NCBI GenBank assembly: GCA_964491785.1
Contig: CAZBGS010000002.1
Location: 62,001-126,000, forward strand
Origin: RZZS01 sp964491785
GTDB lineage: Bacteria; Pseudomonadota; Alphaproteobacteria; Micavibrionales; Micavibrionaceae
Direction of reading: 5' to 3'
DNA: 64,000 bases
Shown here: in pieces, positions 8,732 through 18,534 of the stretch
How positions within the stretch are numbered: position 1 is the first letter of the stretch
How the letters are laid out: each line of letters begins with the position of its first letter
The notes under the pieces: model-generated
Seen by the model: only the letters and a program-made list of their open reading frames with translations
What the model was told of the DNA's origin: nothing
The model's database searches: none
Translations under genes and position numbers: made by a program

Positions 8732-11700
8732 ATGAAAATTCGCAAATTGATGTTGTCCGCGCTTCTTGGGGGGAGCGTGCTTGCATCAGGCGGCTTTGGC
8801 AACGAGGCCGAGGCGAGAAGCGGAGCAATCAGGCTTACTCCGCTGACAAACTGGACTATGTCCAAGGTTAGCGGCAACAGCTCTTCGGGCGATTACTGCA
8901 CCATGGCGCGACAATTTTCCAACAATCTCGTCCTGACAATTGCACGGAACATTAGCGGGGAGACTTCGCTTGCTTTAGATTTCCAGCGGGAGACACTAAA
9001 TCCCGGCAAGATCTATACAGTCATTCTGGTATCGGGTGATGTCAGCAGGGCTTTCGATGTGGAGCCGGTGTCACGGAAGGCTTTTGTGGTTCGCACGGGT
9101 AAGGAAGATTCGCTGTATACCAATATTGAGAAATTTCGCCATCTCGACATTAATTTCGCGGGAAAGGTTTACCGTTTTGTCATTGAAGATTTAAGCGAGG
9201 GCCAAAATCATTTGGGTGCGTGCGTGTCTTCGCTGGTCGAGCCTGCGGCAGGTTCCCGTTCAAGCTTTGCCGAAACAAAGAGAGTTCCGGCGGCGGTGTA
9301 TGCTGATGGATCCGGGGAATTTAATGCAGCTGTTACCCGCGAACAAGACGAATTGATGGCTTTGCGTGAAAAGCTGAGCAGGATGCGCGACGAGAACTCG
9401 GCGCTTTCCAGTCAACTTGAACAAACCCGCACGGTTTCCGGAAGCGGCGGAATGCGTGTGGCTGCTGACAGTAATCTTGTGGGCGAGCTGAATGAAAAAC
9501 TGAAATTACTGGAGAGCGAAAACCTCGCGCTTCGCAAGAGTGTAGGCGAATATCAGATAATGCAGGCCACGTCTTCCAGCAAGGATGGGCGTATTCAAGT
9601 TCTGGAGCAGGAAATCAGTGCATTGGAGGATGCGAACGAGCGGTTGCGCAAGAGACTCGAGTCGGCGAGTGCCAATGATGGAATCATGCAGGAAGTTATC
9701 GAGCTTCAAAACGACAAGGCGAAGCTGGAACGTCAGAACAGGGAGCTTCAGGCGCGGCTTGAACAGCAGAGTATTGGCGGCGGCGGTGACTGGAAGGCTG
9801 CAAAGGCAGAACTTGACAAGGAGATTGCTTCGCTGGAAGCGAAAAACAGCAGGCTGGAGAAATCTCTTGATGAGACACAGAAGGCGCTTCGCGAGGCTCA
9901 TACCAATCTGGTCAATGAAAACAGCAATGATGTACTGGTCAATGAACTGGAAAACAAGCTTTCGACGATCAGGTCAGAAAAGCGCCAGTTGGAGATCGAG
10001 CTTGACGATCTGAGGCGGGGCAGTGCCAACAGTGCGGCGCTTAAGACGGAAATGGAAACTCTGATCACGGATCTGGCGGCAGAGCGCAAAACAAACGTGG
10101 AACTGCGCGGCAAGATCGACGAGATGCAGCAAGCTCAATCCAGTTCCGCCAATGCCTCACAGACAAGAGAGCACGAAATTGCGCGCCTTAATTCGAGAAT
10201 CTCCGAGCTGGAGGCTGTAAATAAAGGCCTTTATAGTTCGCTTGAGAATACAAAACTGCAATTGAGCAAGGCCGGGAAAGCCGATGAAGAAAGTCTCAGG
10301 TTGGCCGAGGGACGGGCTTCCGCGCTTGAATCCAGGCTTGAGCAGGCAAGGCAGCAGAACCTTGATCTGGAAGGCCAGTTAAAGCTGGCGCTGGCTGCCG
10401 CTAACAGTCGTAAGGAAAACGAAGAAAGCCAGAAAAAACTTATATCCCAGTTGCAGAGCGAAGTAGAGGAACTGATCAAGGAAAATACCGGACTGCGCAA
10501 AAACCTCTCAGGTCTGAAGGATGCGGGCGTAACGAGTAGCGCAGCTGTCGAAACGCGGCATCAGAATGTTGCGGTTGCGCAACTCAAAGAGCGGATTGAT
10601 AGCCTGCTCCAGGAAAACAACGGATTGCGTGATTCAGTAAACGATCTGCAAAAACGCCTGGAGGAAAAAAGTTACGCTTCGGGCGACAGGTCATATCTAA
10701 AGTATGATTTTGATACAATTAAATTACAGCTTGCCGCTGCGGAAGACGCCAACAAGCAGCTTGCCGAGGAACTGGAGATTTACAAAAAGGCAAGCGAACT
10801 GGCTCCGGGAAAGGCCAATGTTTCTGGAGGCGAGGCGGAGATCAGGCTTGGAGAGGCTCAGAAGGAAATCCTTCGTTTGGGGGCTCTTCTCAAGAAGGAC
10901 AGAGAGCAGTGCTCGGCAGAAATAAATATACTTGAATCAAAACTTTTCGATCCTGCAGTTACCGAAATGGAACAGATCCAAAGGCTTAAGGATATGCAGG
11001 CCAGGCTAGGCGATGCGGAAACTGCCCGGAAGAGTTGCGAACAACATGTAGCCGACCTTTCGGGAAGGATTGATGGAGAAAAGCAAAAGATTATAGCTCT
11101 TTACAACGAGATCTCCGAGAAAAACGGAAAAATCGCCGAACTTGAGGTAAAGCTCACAGAAAAGGTAATTGAAAATAACAAAACTGATTATAGAGATGAG
11201 ATTATCAGCGAGCTGGAATCCCGACTTAACCAGAGCCAGGAGCGGATCGCGGTACTTGCAAGGCAGGCTGAGGCAAGGCAGCAGGATGAAAACACGGAAA
11301 TCGTCAGTCTGGCGCATCAGTATAATAAGATAGAAACAGGCTCGGGTGCGGCTATGAATGCCAGCCAGATCGAGCAGGCGGCACTTGATGCCATGTTTTC
11401 AGCCCCCGAGCAGGTTGAGAGCGAGGAAAGCTTTGATGCGGTGGCGAAGCCTCAGGTTATGGTTCCCGGCAAAGTCAGCGTCTCAGAGGTTTCAGCCAGC
11501 GGCACAGAGAGTATTGCCAGAGCGGTCAATCTGAGAAGCTATCAATTCATTTCCGTGTCAGAGCTTGGACGTATTCTCAGGGATGCTGGCATCAGGCCAG
11601 TTGAAGGGTCGGTTCAGATGATCGACGCTGTTTCGAATGCCAATATGGTCGCTTTCAGATGGGACACCGGCGAAGTGTATGGAACTGCGGAACAGAAAGG

Positions 11701-12034
11701 CATGGATCATCCTGCTCAATTCAATGATTTTGTAGCCGCTTATCTGGAGCAGGCAAAGTCAAGATGCGCAGGGGATTTTGCCGCTATACCTGCGAAGAAG
11801 AAAAGCGTGCATTCAGACCTTACATCGCTTTACGAAATTGCTTGTGTTTCAAGCAACATGGATTCGTCTGCATCGCTGCTATTTTATGGTGCGAATAACA
11901 CATTTACGATAATTGCTCATGAGACCAGCACTGATAACATGGACGTTGCCATGGATTACAGAGATAATCTCATAGAAGTTCTTGACCCGGCGACAGAAAC
12001 GGCGGCGGTTACGGGTGGCGGCAAAGATCTGTAG
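8732..12034 (+). CDS. Large exported coiled-coil protein, uncharacterised
   Basis: An 1100-aa protein I do not recognise. Residues 1-28 look like a signal peptide (cleavage near AEARS). Residues 40-166 repeat the N-terminal domain of the preceding gene, with Cys56 (CTMARQF) and Cys164 (HLGAC) matching its two cysteines and similar DF, GKIYTV and LSEG segments. Residues about 205-860 are almost continuous heptad-rich coiled coil (many LE, NxxLRKxL and ENxxL units), long enough to reach tens of nanometres. A separate folded domain fills about 926-1085 (SYQFISVSELGRILRDAG to YRDNLIEVL). It may span or scaffold the periplasm. The next gene begins 5 bp after its stop, suggesting an operon. Confidence 0.6.
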   Translation: MKIRKLMLSALLGGSVLASGGFGNEAEARSGAIRLTPLTNWTMSKVSGNSSSGDYCTMARQFSNNLVLTIARNISGETSLALDFQRETLNPGKIYTVILVSGDVSRAFDVEPVSRKAFVVRTGKEDSLYTNIEKFRHLDINFAGKVYRFVIEDLSEGQNHLGACVSSLVEPAAGSRSSFAETKRVPAAVYADGSGEFNAAVTREQDELMALREKLSRMRDENSALSSQLEQTRTVSGSGGMRVAADSNLVGELNEKLKLLESENLALRKSVGEYQIMQATSSSKDGRIQVLEQEISALEDANERLRKRLESASANDGIMQEVIELQNDKAKLERQNRELQARLEQQSIGGGGDWKAAKAELDKEIASLEAKNSRLEKSLDETQKALREAHTNLVNENSNDVLVNELENKLSTIRSEKRQLEIELDDLRRGSANSAALKTEMETLITDLAAERKTNVELRGKIDEMQQAQSSSANASQTREHEIARLNSRISELEAVNKGLYSSLENTKLQLSKAGKADEESLRLAEGRASALESRLEQARQQNLDLEGQLKLALAAANSRKENEESQKKLISQLQSEVEELIKENTGLRKNLSGLKDAGVTSSAAVETRHQNVAVAQLKERIDSLLQENNGLRDSVNDLQKRLEEKSYASGDRSYLKYDFDTIKLQLAAAEDANKQLAEELEIYKKASELAPGKANVSGGEAEIRLGEAQKEILRLGALLKKDREQCSAEINILESKLFDPAVTEMEQIQRLKDMQARLGDAETARKSCEQHVADLSGRIDGEKQKIIALYNEISEKNGKIAELEVKLTEKVIENNKTDYRDEIISELESRLNQSQERIAVLARQAEARQQDENTEIVSLAHQYNKIETGSGAAMNASQIEQAALDAMFSAPEQVESEESFDAVAKPQVMVPGKVSVSEVSASGTESIARAVNLRSYQFISVSELGRILRDAGIRPVEGSVQMIDAVSNANMVAFRWDTGEVYGTAEQKGMDHPAQFNDFVAAYLEQAKSRCAGDFAAIPAKKKSVHSDLTSLYEIACVSSNMDSSASLLFYGANNTFTIIAHETSTDNMDVAMDYRDNLIEVLDPATETAAVTGGGKDL

Positions 12035-12039
12035 AAAAA

Positions 12040-12591
12040 ATGACGAACGGCTCTTCCGGTAGCGGTGCGATTGTTCATGAGCGCAAGTCCTATGCGCGAG
12101 GAGCAATGGTTATTCGCTCCGGAGAGGATGGCAATTGCGCTTATCTCGTCCAGTCAGGGAAAGTTCGAGTATACGCAACAGACGAAGAGCGGCGCGAAAT
12201 AGAGTTTGCTAAGCTCGGGGCAGGGCAGATTTTCGGTGAAATGGCGCTTGTGTTCGACGGGCCAAGGACAGCAAATGTTCAGGCGATGGAAGATTGCAAT
12301 CTGATAGTTATCAGTCGTGAATTGTTTCAGGCAAAACTGGCCAAAAGCGATCCGACGATACGGGCTATTGTGGAAATGCTGGCAAGGCGGGTAGTGGAAA
12401 CAAATAATTCGGTGATAAAGAAAAAGGGATCGATAAATGATCTGACCGCAGTCTGTGTCAACATTTATCAGTCAGTACTTCAGGGGTTGCCGCGCTCGCA
12501 GCAAAGGACGTTCGAGAACACTGTTCTTCCGAAAATGGAGGAGTTCATTGCCGAGGTTCGGAATTTTCGCGAGCGATTTTCAGATAACTGA
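12040..12591 (+). CDS. Cyclic-nucleotide-binding-domain protein without a DNA-binding domain
   Basis: A 183-aa cytoplasmic protein. Residues about 18-120 form a CAP-type cyclic nucleotide-binding fold. Its phosphate-binding cassette, IFGEMALVFDGPRTANV, retains the Glu and Arg that contact the cyclic nucleotide. The remaining ~60 residues are helical and contain no helix-turn-helix, so it should act as a ligand-sensing adaptor rather than a CRP-type regulator. It follows the coiled-coil gene by 5 bp and appears co-transcribed with the envelope module, so it may couple cAMP or cGMP to that module. That role is inferred from position only. Confidence 0.8.
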   Translation: MTNGSSGSGAIVHERKSYARGAMVIRSGEDGNCAYLVQSGKVRVYATDEERREIEFAKLGAGQIFGEMALVFDGPRTANVQAMEDCNLIVISRELFQAKLAKSDPTIRAIVEMLARRVVETNNSVIKKKGSINDLTAVCVNIYQSVLQGLPRSQQRTFENTVLPKMEEFIAEVRNFRERFSDN

Positions 12592-12623
12592 CCCTGAACG
12601 GGAAACGGAAACTACGAGCTGTG

Positions 12624-12695
12624 AAGATCCTTCACTTCGTCCGGAATGGCTATAATCAATGTCTTTTCCGTCATACTGAGCTTAGTGAAAGATAC
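12624..12695 (+). repeat. Imperfect palindromic intergenic repeat
   Basis: The left arm GATCCTTCACTTCGTCCGG (from 12625) is approximately complementary to the right arm GTCATACTGAGCTTAGTGAA (from 12670). It resembles the common GTCAT..CTGAGC..GAAG.ATC class of dispersed palindromes found between genes in many bacteria. No gene occupies 12592-12806. Confidence 0.45.
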
Positions 12696-12806
12696 GCTGA
12701 TTAAAAGGCTGAAGCAGGCGAGTTTTTTGATATCGCCTTTTTATTTTCACATTCAGGATATTATATTATTACAAAAGCACTTCCCGCTTGTTCAGGAGTA
12801 ACCACT

Positions 12807-15800
12807 TTGAAACGCATATTGATTGCCATAGCAATATTATTTGTTCTCGTTATTGCCGCCGCATTAATCGCTCCGGGTTTTGTCAACTGGAACAAATACA
12901 AGCATGAGATAGAACAGGCAGTTGCAGATGCGACGGGCCATCGACTTGACATTCAAGGAAATATCAGTCTTGCGGTCTTACCATCGCCCCATCTTGAGGT
13001 TGCGGATATCGCGGTGTATCCCCCAACGGGCGAAGAGCCGTTCTTGAAGCTGAAAAGTGCGGCTGTCAAGGTCGCGATTGCTCCTCTTTTCGAGGGGGAC
13101 GTGAAAGTTAACAGCATAAGGCTGATTCAACCGAGGCTGATTATACGCATAAGTGAAGATGGTAAGGCTAACTGGATGACTCCCGAGCTGGAGCAGGTAC
13201 TTGGCGGCAAGAGGAACGAGGAGAAGGACGGTGCGGAAAAAAGCGGAGTTATGAATTCCGTTTCCCTTGAGAGCGTAAAAATTGAAAACGGTTATGTGCT
13301 TTACGCCGCGGCCAAGGAAGGAAAGAGTACAGAGGTCAGCAATATAGATTTTAATCTCAAAGGCGATAGCTTGCTCGGGCCTTTCAAGGCTGACGGTTCT
13401 TTCGAGTATCAGCAGCAGACGATCATTATCAAAGGCGCTACCGGGCGCATCGATAATCTAGATTCCGTGGCGCTTCAGCTTGACGCGACGTTTCCTGGTA
13501 AAAATTCTGCCGCAAAATTCTCCGGTGTGATGGATATGAATGGCGTTCCCGAGGTTCAGGGGAAACTGGCTGCGGCGACTACCCGTATTGAAAGCGTTGT
13601 AAACGCTGCAAATTTGACAAAGGCAGCAAGGCAAAAGCCGGTGAACATTGAGGGAATGCTGACCGCATCGTCTGAGAGGGCTTCTTTAAAAAACATTAAG
13701 CTTGTAATCGGAGATTCTGTATTCACAGGCGATTTCGAGGCGGCCAATCTGAAGGGGCCAGAAGTAAATCTGACAGCAGGACTTGAGGCTGGCGGGCCGG
13801 TAAATATAGATGATTATTTCGTTTTCACTGCTGGCAGTACAGGAAAGTCCAAATCGGGCTTTGTTCCGGACGCGGTTCATATTCCGGTTAATCTTGATGC
13901 GAATATTACCTTGTTGGCTCCAAAAATTACGCTTATGGGGAAGACGTTTGGTCAGACACAGGCGGTTATCAGCAAGAAGAGTAAGAATATCAGCGTCAGC
14001 ATCGCGAGTGAAAGCGGGCCGGGGAATGCCTCGGTTGACGCCAAAAGTACGCTGGTTTTCTCATCTGCCTCTGCGGTTCAGGGCGGGGGTATGGTCTATT
14101 CCGATCCGGCTGTAAACCTTTCGATGCGCGTGATTTCGAAAAATGTCGCCGGTCTGGTTACGCCGTTTCTGCCGGCCGAGCTTTCGCAAATGGCGGCGCT
14201 GCGTCTTTTTGATGAGATGGACGCGTCTTTGAATGCGACTATCGAGCCGCGAGCCATCAGGCTGACGGACAGTGTGGTCAAGCTGGATCAAACGGTATAC
14301 GGGATAAGCGGCAGTTATAAGCCTTCGAGCGCCCAGGGCGCAAAAGATGACATTAAACTGCAATTGGCTGCCGATACGCTGGACTTAAACAAAATTCTCG
14401 GCAGGTTGGAGCAGAACGCGCCTCCGGTGCCTGCTGCGACAGGCAAGGCGCCAAAAAAATTCGATCTTGGCGCAGAGGTAAGAAAGCTGTCTCTTCCTGT
14501 TAATATGGAGTTCGATCTGGGTGCCCAGAAGATACTCTATGAAGATCTGCAGATCGGCGGGGTCAGGGTGCAGGGCAGTTCGATCGGCGATACTTTCACG
14601 CTGACAAACGCTTCGGTCGCAGATTTTTTCAAGGGCAAGTTCGCGGCGAGCGGCAAGATAGGCGATACGCAAAGGCTGCAAGGCATTGACATTACCTTCT
14701 CCGGTAATGCCCAGAACATGGAAGCGATAATAGAGGCTCTGAAAATCGATGCCAAGGCGCTGCCGCGTCCGTTCGGCTCGCTAGTTTTCAGCGCGAATAT
14801 CGCTGGTGGGGCGCAGGCACTCGATTTCAAGGCGAATGTGTCGGCATTCAAGGGGCAGGTCGACGCGCTCGGGCAGCTAACCGATATGCTGGTTGCGCCA
14901 AAGGTCAACAATCTTACGGCTGCTATCAAACATCCGAATTTCGTCGAGGCCGTGCGTCTGGCAGATCAGAAATTCAAAGGCACTCCCGGTATGGAGCGTC
15001 CGCTAGATCTGTATGCGGAAGTCAGGAGAGAGGGAAATGTTTACGATCTTGCTGGTTTGAAAGCCAATCTCGGCCCTATGCCGGTGATGGGGGACGTCAA
15101 GATCGATATGTCGGGCGAGGTTCCGCTTGTCAAGGGTGGCCTCAGGTTCGGATCTGTTCCCTTGAGCGATTTTCTTAAAACCGGCAGCGGGGGCAAGGCG
15201 CAGGGCTCTCCAGCGGGAGGCGGGGGAGCAGCGGCTGGCGATGATGTGCGCTGGTCAAGGAACGCTATCAACACCGACTGGATGCACAAAGTGGCGCTCG
15301 ACCTGAAGCTGGAAGCAAACTCGTTAAGCTATGATAAATGGTTGTTCAACAGTCCTGCCATGACTATCAGGCTTGCTTCGGGGGCGTTAAATGTTTCCGA
15401 TTTCAGATCGGGACTGTTCGGAGGGACTATCGCGGCTTCCGGGGAAATGCGCTCGGCAAAAGATCCGAGAGCTCCGGTGCAAATCGGTGCAAAGGCGGAT
15501 CTCAAGGGAGTGATGGTGGAATCTTTCGTGCAGGCTCTTACCGGCTCGCAAGTGCTGAAGGCTTCCGGAGTTGCCGATCTTAATACCGAGATGCAGGCGA
15601 GCGGCATCAGTCCGGCGGCGCTTGTGTTCAATCTTTCGGGCAAGGGCGTTCTGAACGGTCAGAATTTTGTTCTTGAGGGAGTGGACTTCACCAGATTTGC
15701 GGAGGCTCTTTCCGATGAGACAAAGCCGGGCGAAACGGTTTCAGGTCTGTGGAAGGGAGCTACGAAGGGCGGACAGACGAAGTTCGACAGTGTGACCGGC

Positions 15801-16265
15801 GCCTACACGATCAAGGAAGGCGTGGCGTTTATCAATCCACTGGTGCTGGACGGGCCGGAAGTTCTGGTCAATTCAAAGGGCGAACTGAGCCTGCCGCGCT
15901 GGACTATCAAACTGGATAATGAAATTACTATCAAAAACAAGCCCGATATTCCCAAATTCAATGTGCTGATTCAGGGGCCGCTCGACAATCCCGGCCAGAC
16001 GTTCGGCCAGGGACTTCTTGAAGATTATCTGAAAAGGAAGATCAGCCGGAAAATCGGCGAGAAGCTTGGCGGAGATGTTGGCGGCGAATTCGGGGACGCG
16101 CTTGGCAAGGCTTTGGGAATTCCCGGCGCAGGAAAGCAGGTAAAGCCCCAGCCCGAGCCTCAGCCACCATCCGAAACTCAGCCTCAGGAGCAGCAAAATC
16201 AGCGACCGCAGGAATTACGTCCTGAAGATGTTCTGCAGGGGGTTCTTAAAGAGCTGATACGTTAG
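12807..16265 (+). CDS. AsmA-family protein
   Basis: A 1152-aa AsmA/TamB-class protein, anchored in the inner membrane by an N-terminal helix (about residues 3-25) with a long periplasmic beta-rich body. Such proteins are linked to outer-membrane biogenesis and lipid transport between membranes. The N-terminal signature VNWNKYKHEIEQAVADATGHRLDIQGNISL is typical, as is the following repetitive strand pattern. The C-terminal region ends with a Pro/Gln-rich tail (QPEPQPPSE). TTG 12807 is chosen as start because AGGAG lies 8 nt upstream and the membrane helix begins at once. The gene has no obvious operon partner. A repeat element begins inside its stop codon. Confidence 0.88.
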   Translation: MKRILIAIAILFVLVIAAALIAPGFVNWNKYKHEIEQAVADATGHRLDIQGNISLAVLPSPHLEVADIAVYPPTGEEPFLKLKSAAVKVAIAPLFEGDVKVNSIRLIQPRLIIRISEDGKANWMTPELEQVLGGKRNEEKDGAEKSGVMNSVSLESVKIENGYVLYAAAKEGKSTEVSNIDFNLKGDSLLGPFKADGSFEYQQQTIIIKGATGRIDNLDSVALQLDATFPGKNSAAKFSGVMDMNGVPEVQGKLAAATTRIESVVNAANLTKAARQKPVNIEGMLTASSERASLKNIKLVIGDSVFTGDFEAANLKGPEVNLTAGLEAGGPVNIDDYFVFTAGSTGKSKSGFVPDAVHIPVNLDANITLLAPKITLMGKTFGQTQAVISKKSKNISVSIASESGPGNASVDAKSTLVFSSASAVQGGGMVYSDPAVNLSMRVISKNVAGLVTPFLPAELSQMAALRLFDEMDASLNATIEPRAIRLTDSVVKLDQTVYGISGSYKPSSAQGAKDDIKLQLAADTLDLNKILGRLEQNAPPVPAATGKAPKKFDLGAEVRKLSLPVNMEFDLGAQKILYEDLQIGGVRVQGSSIGDTFTLTNASVADFFKGKFAASGKIGDTQRLQGIDITFSGNAQNMEAIIEALKIDAKALPRPFGSLVFSANIAGGAQALDFKANVSAFKGQVDALGQLTDMLVAPKVNNLTAAIKHPNFVEAVRLADQKFKGTPGMERPLDLYAEVRREGNVYDLAGLKANLGPMPVMGDVKIDMSGEVPLVKGGLRFGSVPLSDFLKTGSGGKAQGSPAGGGGAAAGDDVRWSRNAINTDWMHKVALDLKLEANSLSYDKWLFNSPAMTIRLASGALNVSDFRSGLFGGTIAASGEMRSAKDPRAPVQIGAKADLKGVMVESFVQALTGSQVLKASGVADLNTEMQASGISPAALVFNLSGKGVLNGQNFVLEGVDFTRFAEALSDETKPGETVSGLWKGATKGGQTKFDSVTGAYTIKEGVAFINPLVLDGPEVLVNSKGELSLPRWTIKLDNEITIKNKPDIPKFNVLIQGPLDNPGQTFGQGLLEDYLKRKISRKIGEKLGGDVGGEFGDALGKALGIPGAGKQVKPQPEPQPPSETQPQEQQNQRPQELRPEDVLQGVLKELIR

Positions 16266-16367
16266 CCCGTATTTCTCACATTATCAGTAAAGGCCCGCTT
16301 CGGATTGTCACCCCGCAAACGGAGCCGATGCTTGCAGCGGTGCAGTGCATGCGGGGGGCTGGTCATT
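16261..16367 (-). repeat. 107-bp intergenic repeat, copy A
   Basis: The reverse complement of this stretch aligns without gaps to 31337-31443, with about twelve mismatches counted by eye. It starts within the asmA stop codon. Its conserved outer end reads TGTGAGAAATACGGGCTAAC. Confidence 0.85.
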
Positions 16368-16407
16368 ATATGTGTGGCACGCTTTATCCGGATACCGCAG
16401 ATCATGA

Positions 16408-16428
16408 CGGATACGAGAGTGTGAGAAA
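16408..16428 (+). repeat. 21-bp repeat end, inverted relative to copy A
   Basis: This 21-nt stretch is identical to 51656-51676 and resembles the outer end of the 107-bp element (GTGTGAGAAA core). With copy A at 16261 it brackets the asmA-purK gap with facing ends, as a MITE-like element with terminal inverted repeats would. The rest of 16266-16497 holds no gene. Confidence 0.6.
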
Positions 16429-16497
16429 TCCCGGTTAGTAGTCCAATGCTATTCATTGCTGGCGACCGACTGGAGCGCGGCAATCTACAGGCCACTG

Positions 16498-17604
16498 TTA
16501 GTCGCCGATCAGTTTTCTGGCGGCGGTGTTGGAGGACAGGGTTTCGCCTGGCCGAAGCAGCAGGGTCACGTGACCCATTTTCCGGCCTTCGCGGGTTTCG
16601 TTTTTGCCGTAGTCGTGGACGCAGGCATTCTTTATTTCGAGGAATTTTGATGCCTGCCGGATGTCGCTGCCGATCATGTTGACCATGACTGCGTCGGAGT
16701 GTCTTGCGGGAAAGCCGATATTGAGACCGCAGACGGTTCTTATGTGATTTTCAAACTGCGAACAGGCGCATGCGTCGATTGTCCAATGGCCGGAATTGTG
16801 GGTGCGGGGGGCGATCTCGTTTGCGAGAATCTTGCCGTGAGAAGTAACAAACATCTCCAGCGCCATAACGCCGACAAGGTCGACGGCTTCAGCGAGAAGC
16901 TCCACCATTCTTCTGGCATCTTCCGCCAGTTGATCCGGGATGGGCGCAGGGACAGACGAGCGGAACAGGATATGGTTCCTGTGTTCGTTATGCACCGGGC
17001 CGTAGACGGCGGTTTGCGAAAGCTTGTCTCTAGCAATGATCATCGAGATTTCGGAAGTGAAATCCACGATTTCCTCGGCTATGACGTCGTCCGAGCCGAT
17101 CTTTGCCCAGGTCTCGTAGATATCATCGCCGATCCTGAACCTCACCTGACCCTTGCCATCGTAACCGAGGCGGCAGGTTTTGAGAATGCAGCAGGATGCG
17201 TTCCATTCCCGCAAGACGCCAAAGATGTCGTCCGCCTTCGACATCGCGGCCCAGCGGGCGGTTGGAATGCCGATATCGTTGAGGAATTGTTTTTCTTTTA
17301 CCCGGTGCTGTGAAATCTCCAGCAGATTGTCGTCCGGGTAAACTGGTTTGAGTTTTTGCAGGTAGCGGACAGTTTCAACAGGGATGTTCTCGAATTCATA
17401 GGTAATTACATTAACATCTTCGGCGAACCGTGACAGCGCCTTGCGATCATCGTAGGGGGCGACTATGGTTTTTGCCGCAACCTGAGAGGCAGGACTGCCG
17501 GTTTCGGGAGTAAATATATGTGTTTCAATGCCGAGACGAGCCGCCGCCAGAGCGCTCATCCTTCCAAGCTGTCCGCCGCCGAGTATTCCCAGAGTTTTTT
17601 TCAT
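16498..17604 (-). CDS. purK: 5-(carboxyamino)imidazole ribonucleotide synthase
   Basis: PurK uses ATP and bicarbonate to convert AIR to N5-CAIR in purine synthesis. The 368-aa protein is of normal length and shows the ATP-grasp order: N-terminal LGILGGGQLGRM, the central YDGKGQVR loop, VIAEEIVDF, and the metal/ATP site ALEMFVTSHGKILANEIAPRTHNSGHWTIDAC. It lies 6 bp behind purE on the same strand, so the two consecutive steps are co-transcribed as purE-purK. The ATG at 17604 is supported by the family N-terminus. Confidence 0.96.
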   Translation of the reverse strand: MKKTLGILGGGQLGRMSALAAARLGIETHIFTPETGSPASQVAAKTIVAPYDDRKALSRFAEDVNVITYEFENIPVETVRYLQKLKPVYPDDNLLEISQHRVKEKQFLNDIGIPTARWAAMSKADDIFGVLREWNASCCILKTCRLGYDGKGQVRFRIGDDIYETWAKIGSDDVIAEEIVDFTSEISMIIARDKLSQTAVYGPVHNEHRNHILFRSSVPAPIPDQLAEDARRMVELLAEAVDLVGVMALEMFVTSHGKILANEIAPRTHNSGHWTIDACACSQFENHIRTVCGLNIGFPARHSDAVMVNMIGSDIRQASKFLEIKNACVHDYGKNETREGRKMGHVTLLLRPGETLSSNTAARKLIGD

Positions 17605-17610
17605 CGCAAG

Positions 17611-18108
17611 TCAATCTTCGGGCTCTTCGGACACACTCTCGGTTTGCCTGAGGCGGAAGATGTCGAGGCGAGCCGAAAGGGCCGAATCGTTCAGGGCGAG
17701 TATCGAGGCGGCAAGTATGCCCGCGTTCCTGGCTCCGCTCATGCCGATGGCAAGCGTTCCAACCGGAACGCCGCCCGGCATCTGGACTATCGAGAGAAGG
17801 CTGTCCATTCCATCGAGTGACTTGGTCTGAATTGGCACCCCGAGAACCGGCAGCGATGTCAGTGAAGCGGTCATTCCAGGCAGGTGAGCAGCGCCGCCGG
17901 CGCCGGCTATGATAACCCTTACGCCTCTTTCCTTGGCGGTTCTGGCGAAATGATACATTCTGTCGGGGGTGCGGTGGGCAGAAATTATACGGCTTTCGTT
18001 GGGAACGCCAAGTTCGTCCAGAACGTCTGCGGCCGCGCTCATCGTACTCCAGTCCGACTGGCTGCCCATAATGATACTGACGATCGGGCGTGTCTTAGTC
18101 TCGTTCAT
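17611..18108 (-). CDS. purE: N5-carboxyaminoimidazole ribonucleotide mutase
   Basis: Class I PurE converts N5-CAIR to CAIR. The 165-aa protein shows MGSQSDW at the N-terminus, SAHRTPDRM with the catalytic His, AGAGGAAHLPGM, LGVPIQTKSLDGMDSLLSIVQMPGGVPV and the NAGILAASIL helix. These are the active-site segments of the octameric class I enzyme. It is upstream of purK with a 6-bp gap. The family N-terminus begins about ten residues into the chain, so ATG 18108 leaves a short extra leader. Confidence 0.96.
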   Translation of the reverse strand: MNETKTRPIVSIIMGSQSDWSTMSAAADVLDELGVPNESRIISAHRTPDRMYHFARTAKERGVRVIIAGAGGAAHLPGMTASLTSLPVLGVPIQTKSLDGMDSLLSIVQMPGGVPVGTLAIGMSGARNAGILAASILALNDSALSARLDIFRLRQTESVSEEPED

Positions 18109-18161
18109 TGTTCAGGTTGTCCCATATTCGAGCTGATGGCTAATTAACACCAAACGGGCAA

Positions 18162-18365
18162 CTAGGCAATAATGTCCGGAAGAAGTCCGCTACGAATTTT
18201 TTCCATTGTGTCTTTTAATTTCAATTTCCGTTTCTTGAGCCGCTGCATTTGCAAAAAATCCACAGGCTGGTTGCTGTCGACAAGGCGCTGGATAACCTCG
18301 TCCAGATCCCTGTGTTCTCTCTCAAGTTCGGCAAGTCTCTCGCGGAGTCTGTCTTCTTCGTCCAT
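18162..18365 (-). CDS. DUF465 family small protein (YdcH-like)
   Basis: A 67-aa helical-hairpin protein, widespread in Alphaproteobacteria and of unknown function. It shows the family pattern: a charged first helix (RLRERLAELEREHRDLDEVIQRL) and the second-helix signature LQMQRLKKRKLKLKDTMEKI. It precedes purE on the same strand with a 53-bp gap. No function can be inferred from the sequence. Confidence 0.85.
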   Translation of the reverse strand: MDEEDRLRERLAELEREHRDLDEVIQRLVDSNQPVDFLQMQRLKKRKLKLKDTMEKIRSGLLPDIIA

Positions 18366-18534
18366 AGATAAGTAAATGTAGGGAATATTTAAAAAAATAG
18401 TATACCAGAATCAGGGGCTATTTGGTAATGAAAATATCTGATAGCATGTTCATTCCGGTAGACACCTGCATAATGCGGGAGTAAATATCCGGTACATAGG
18501 GCGTGTTCAAATTTAATGGATTGGAGCAATCTAA

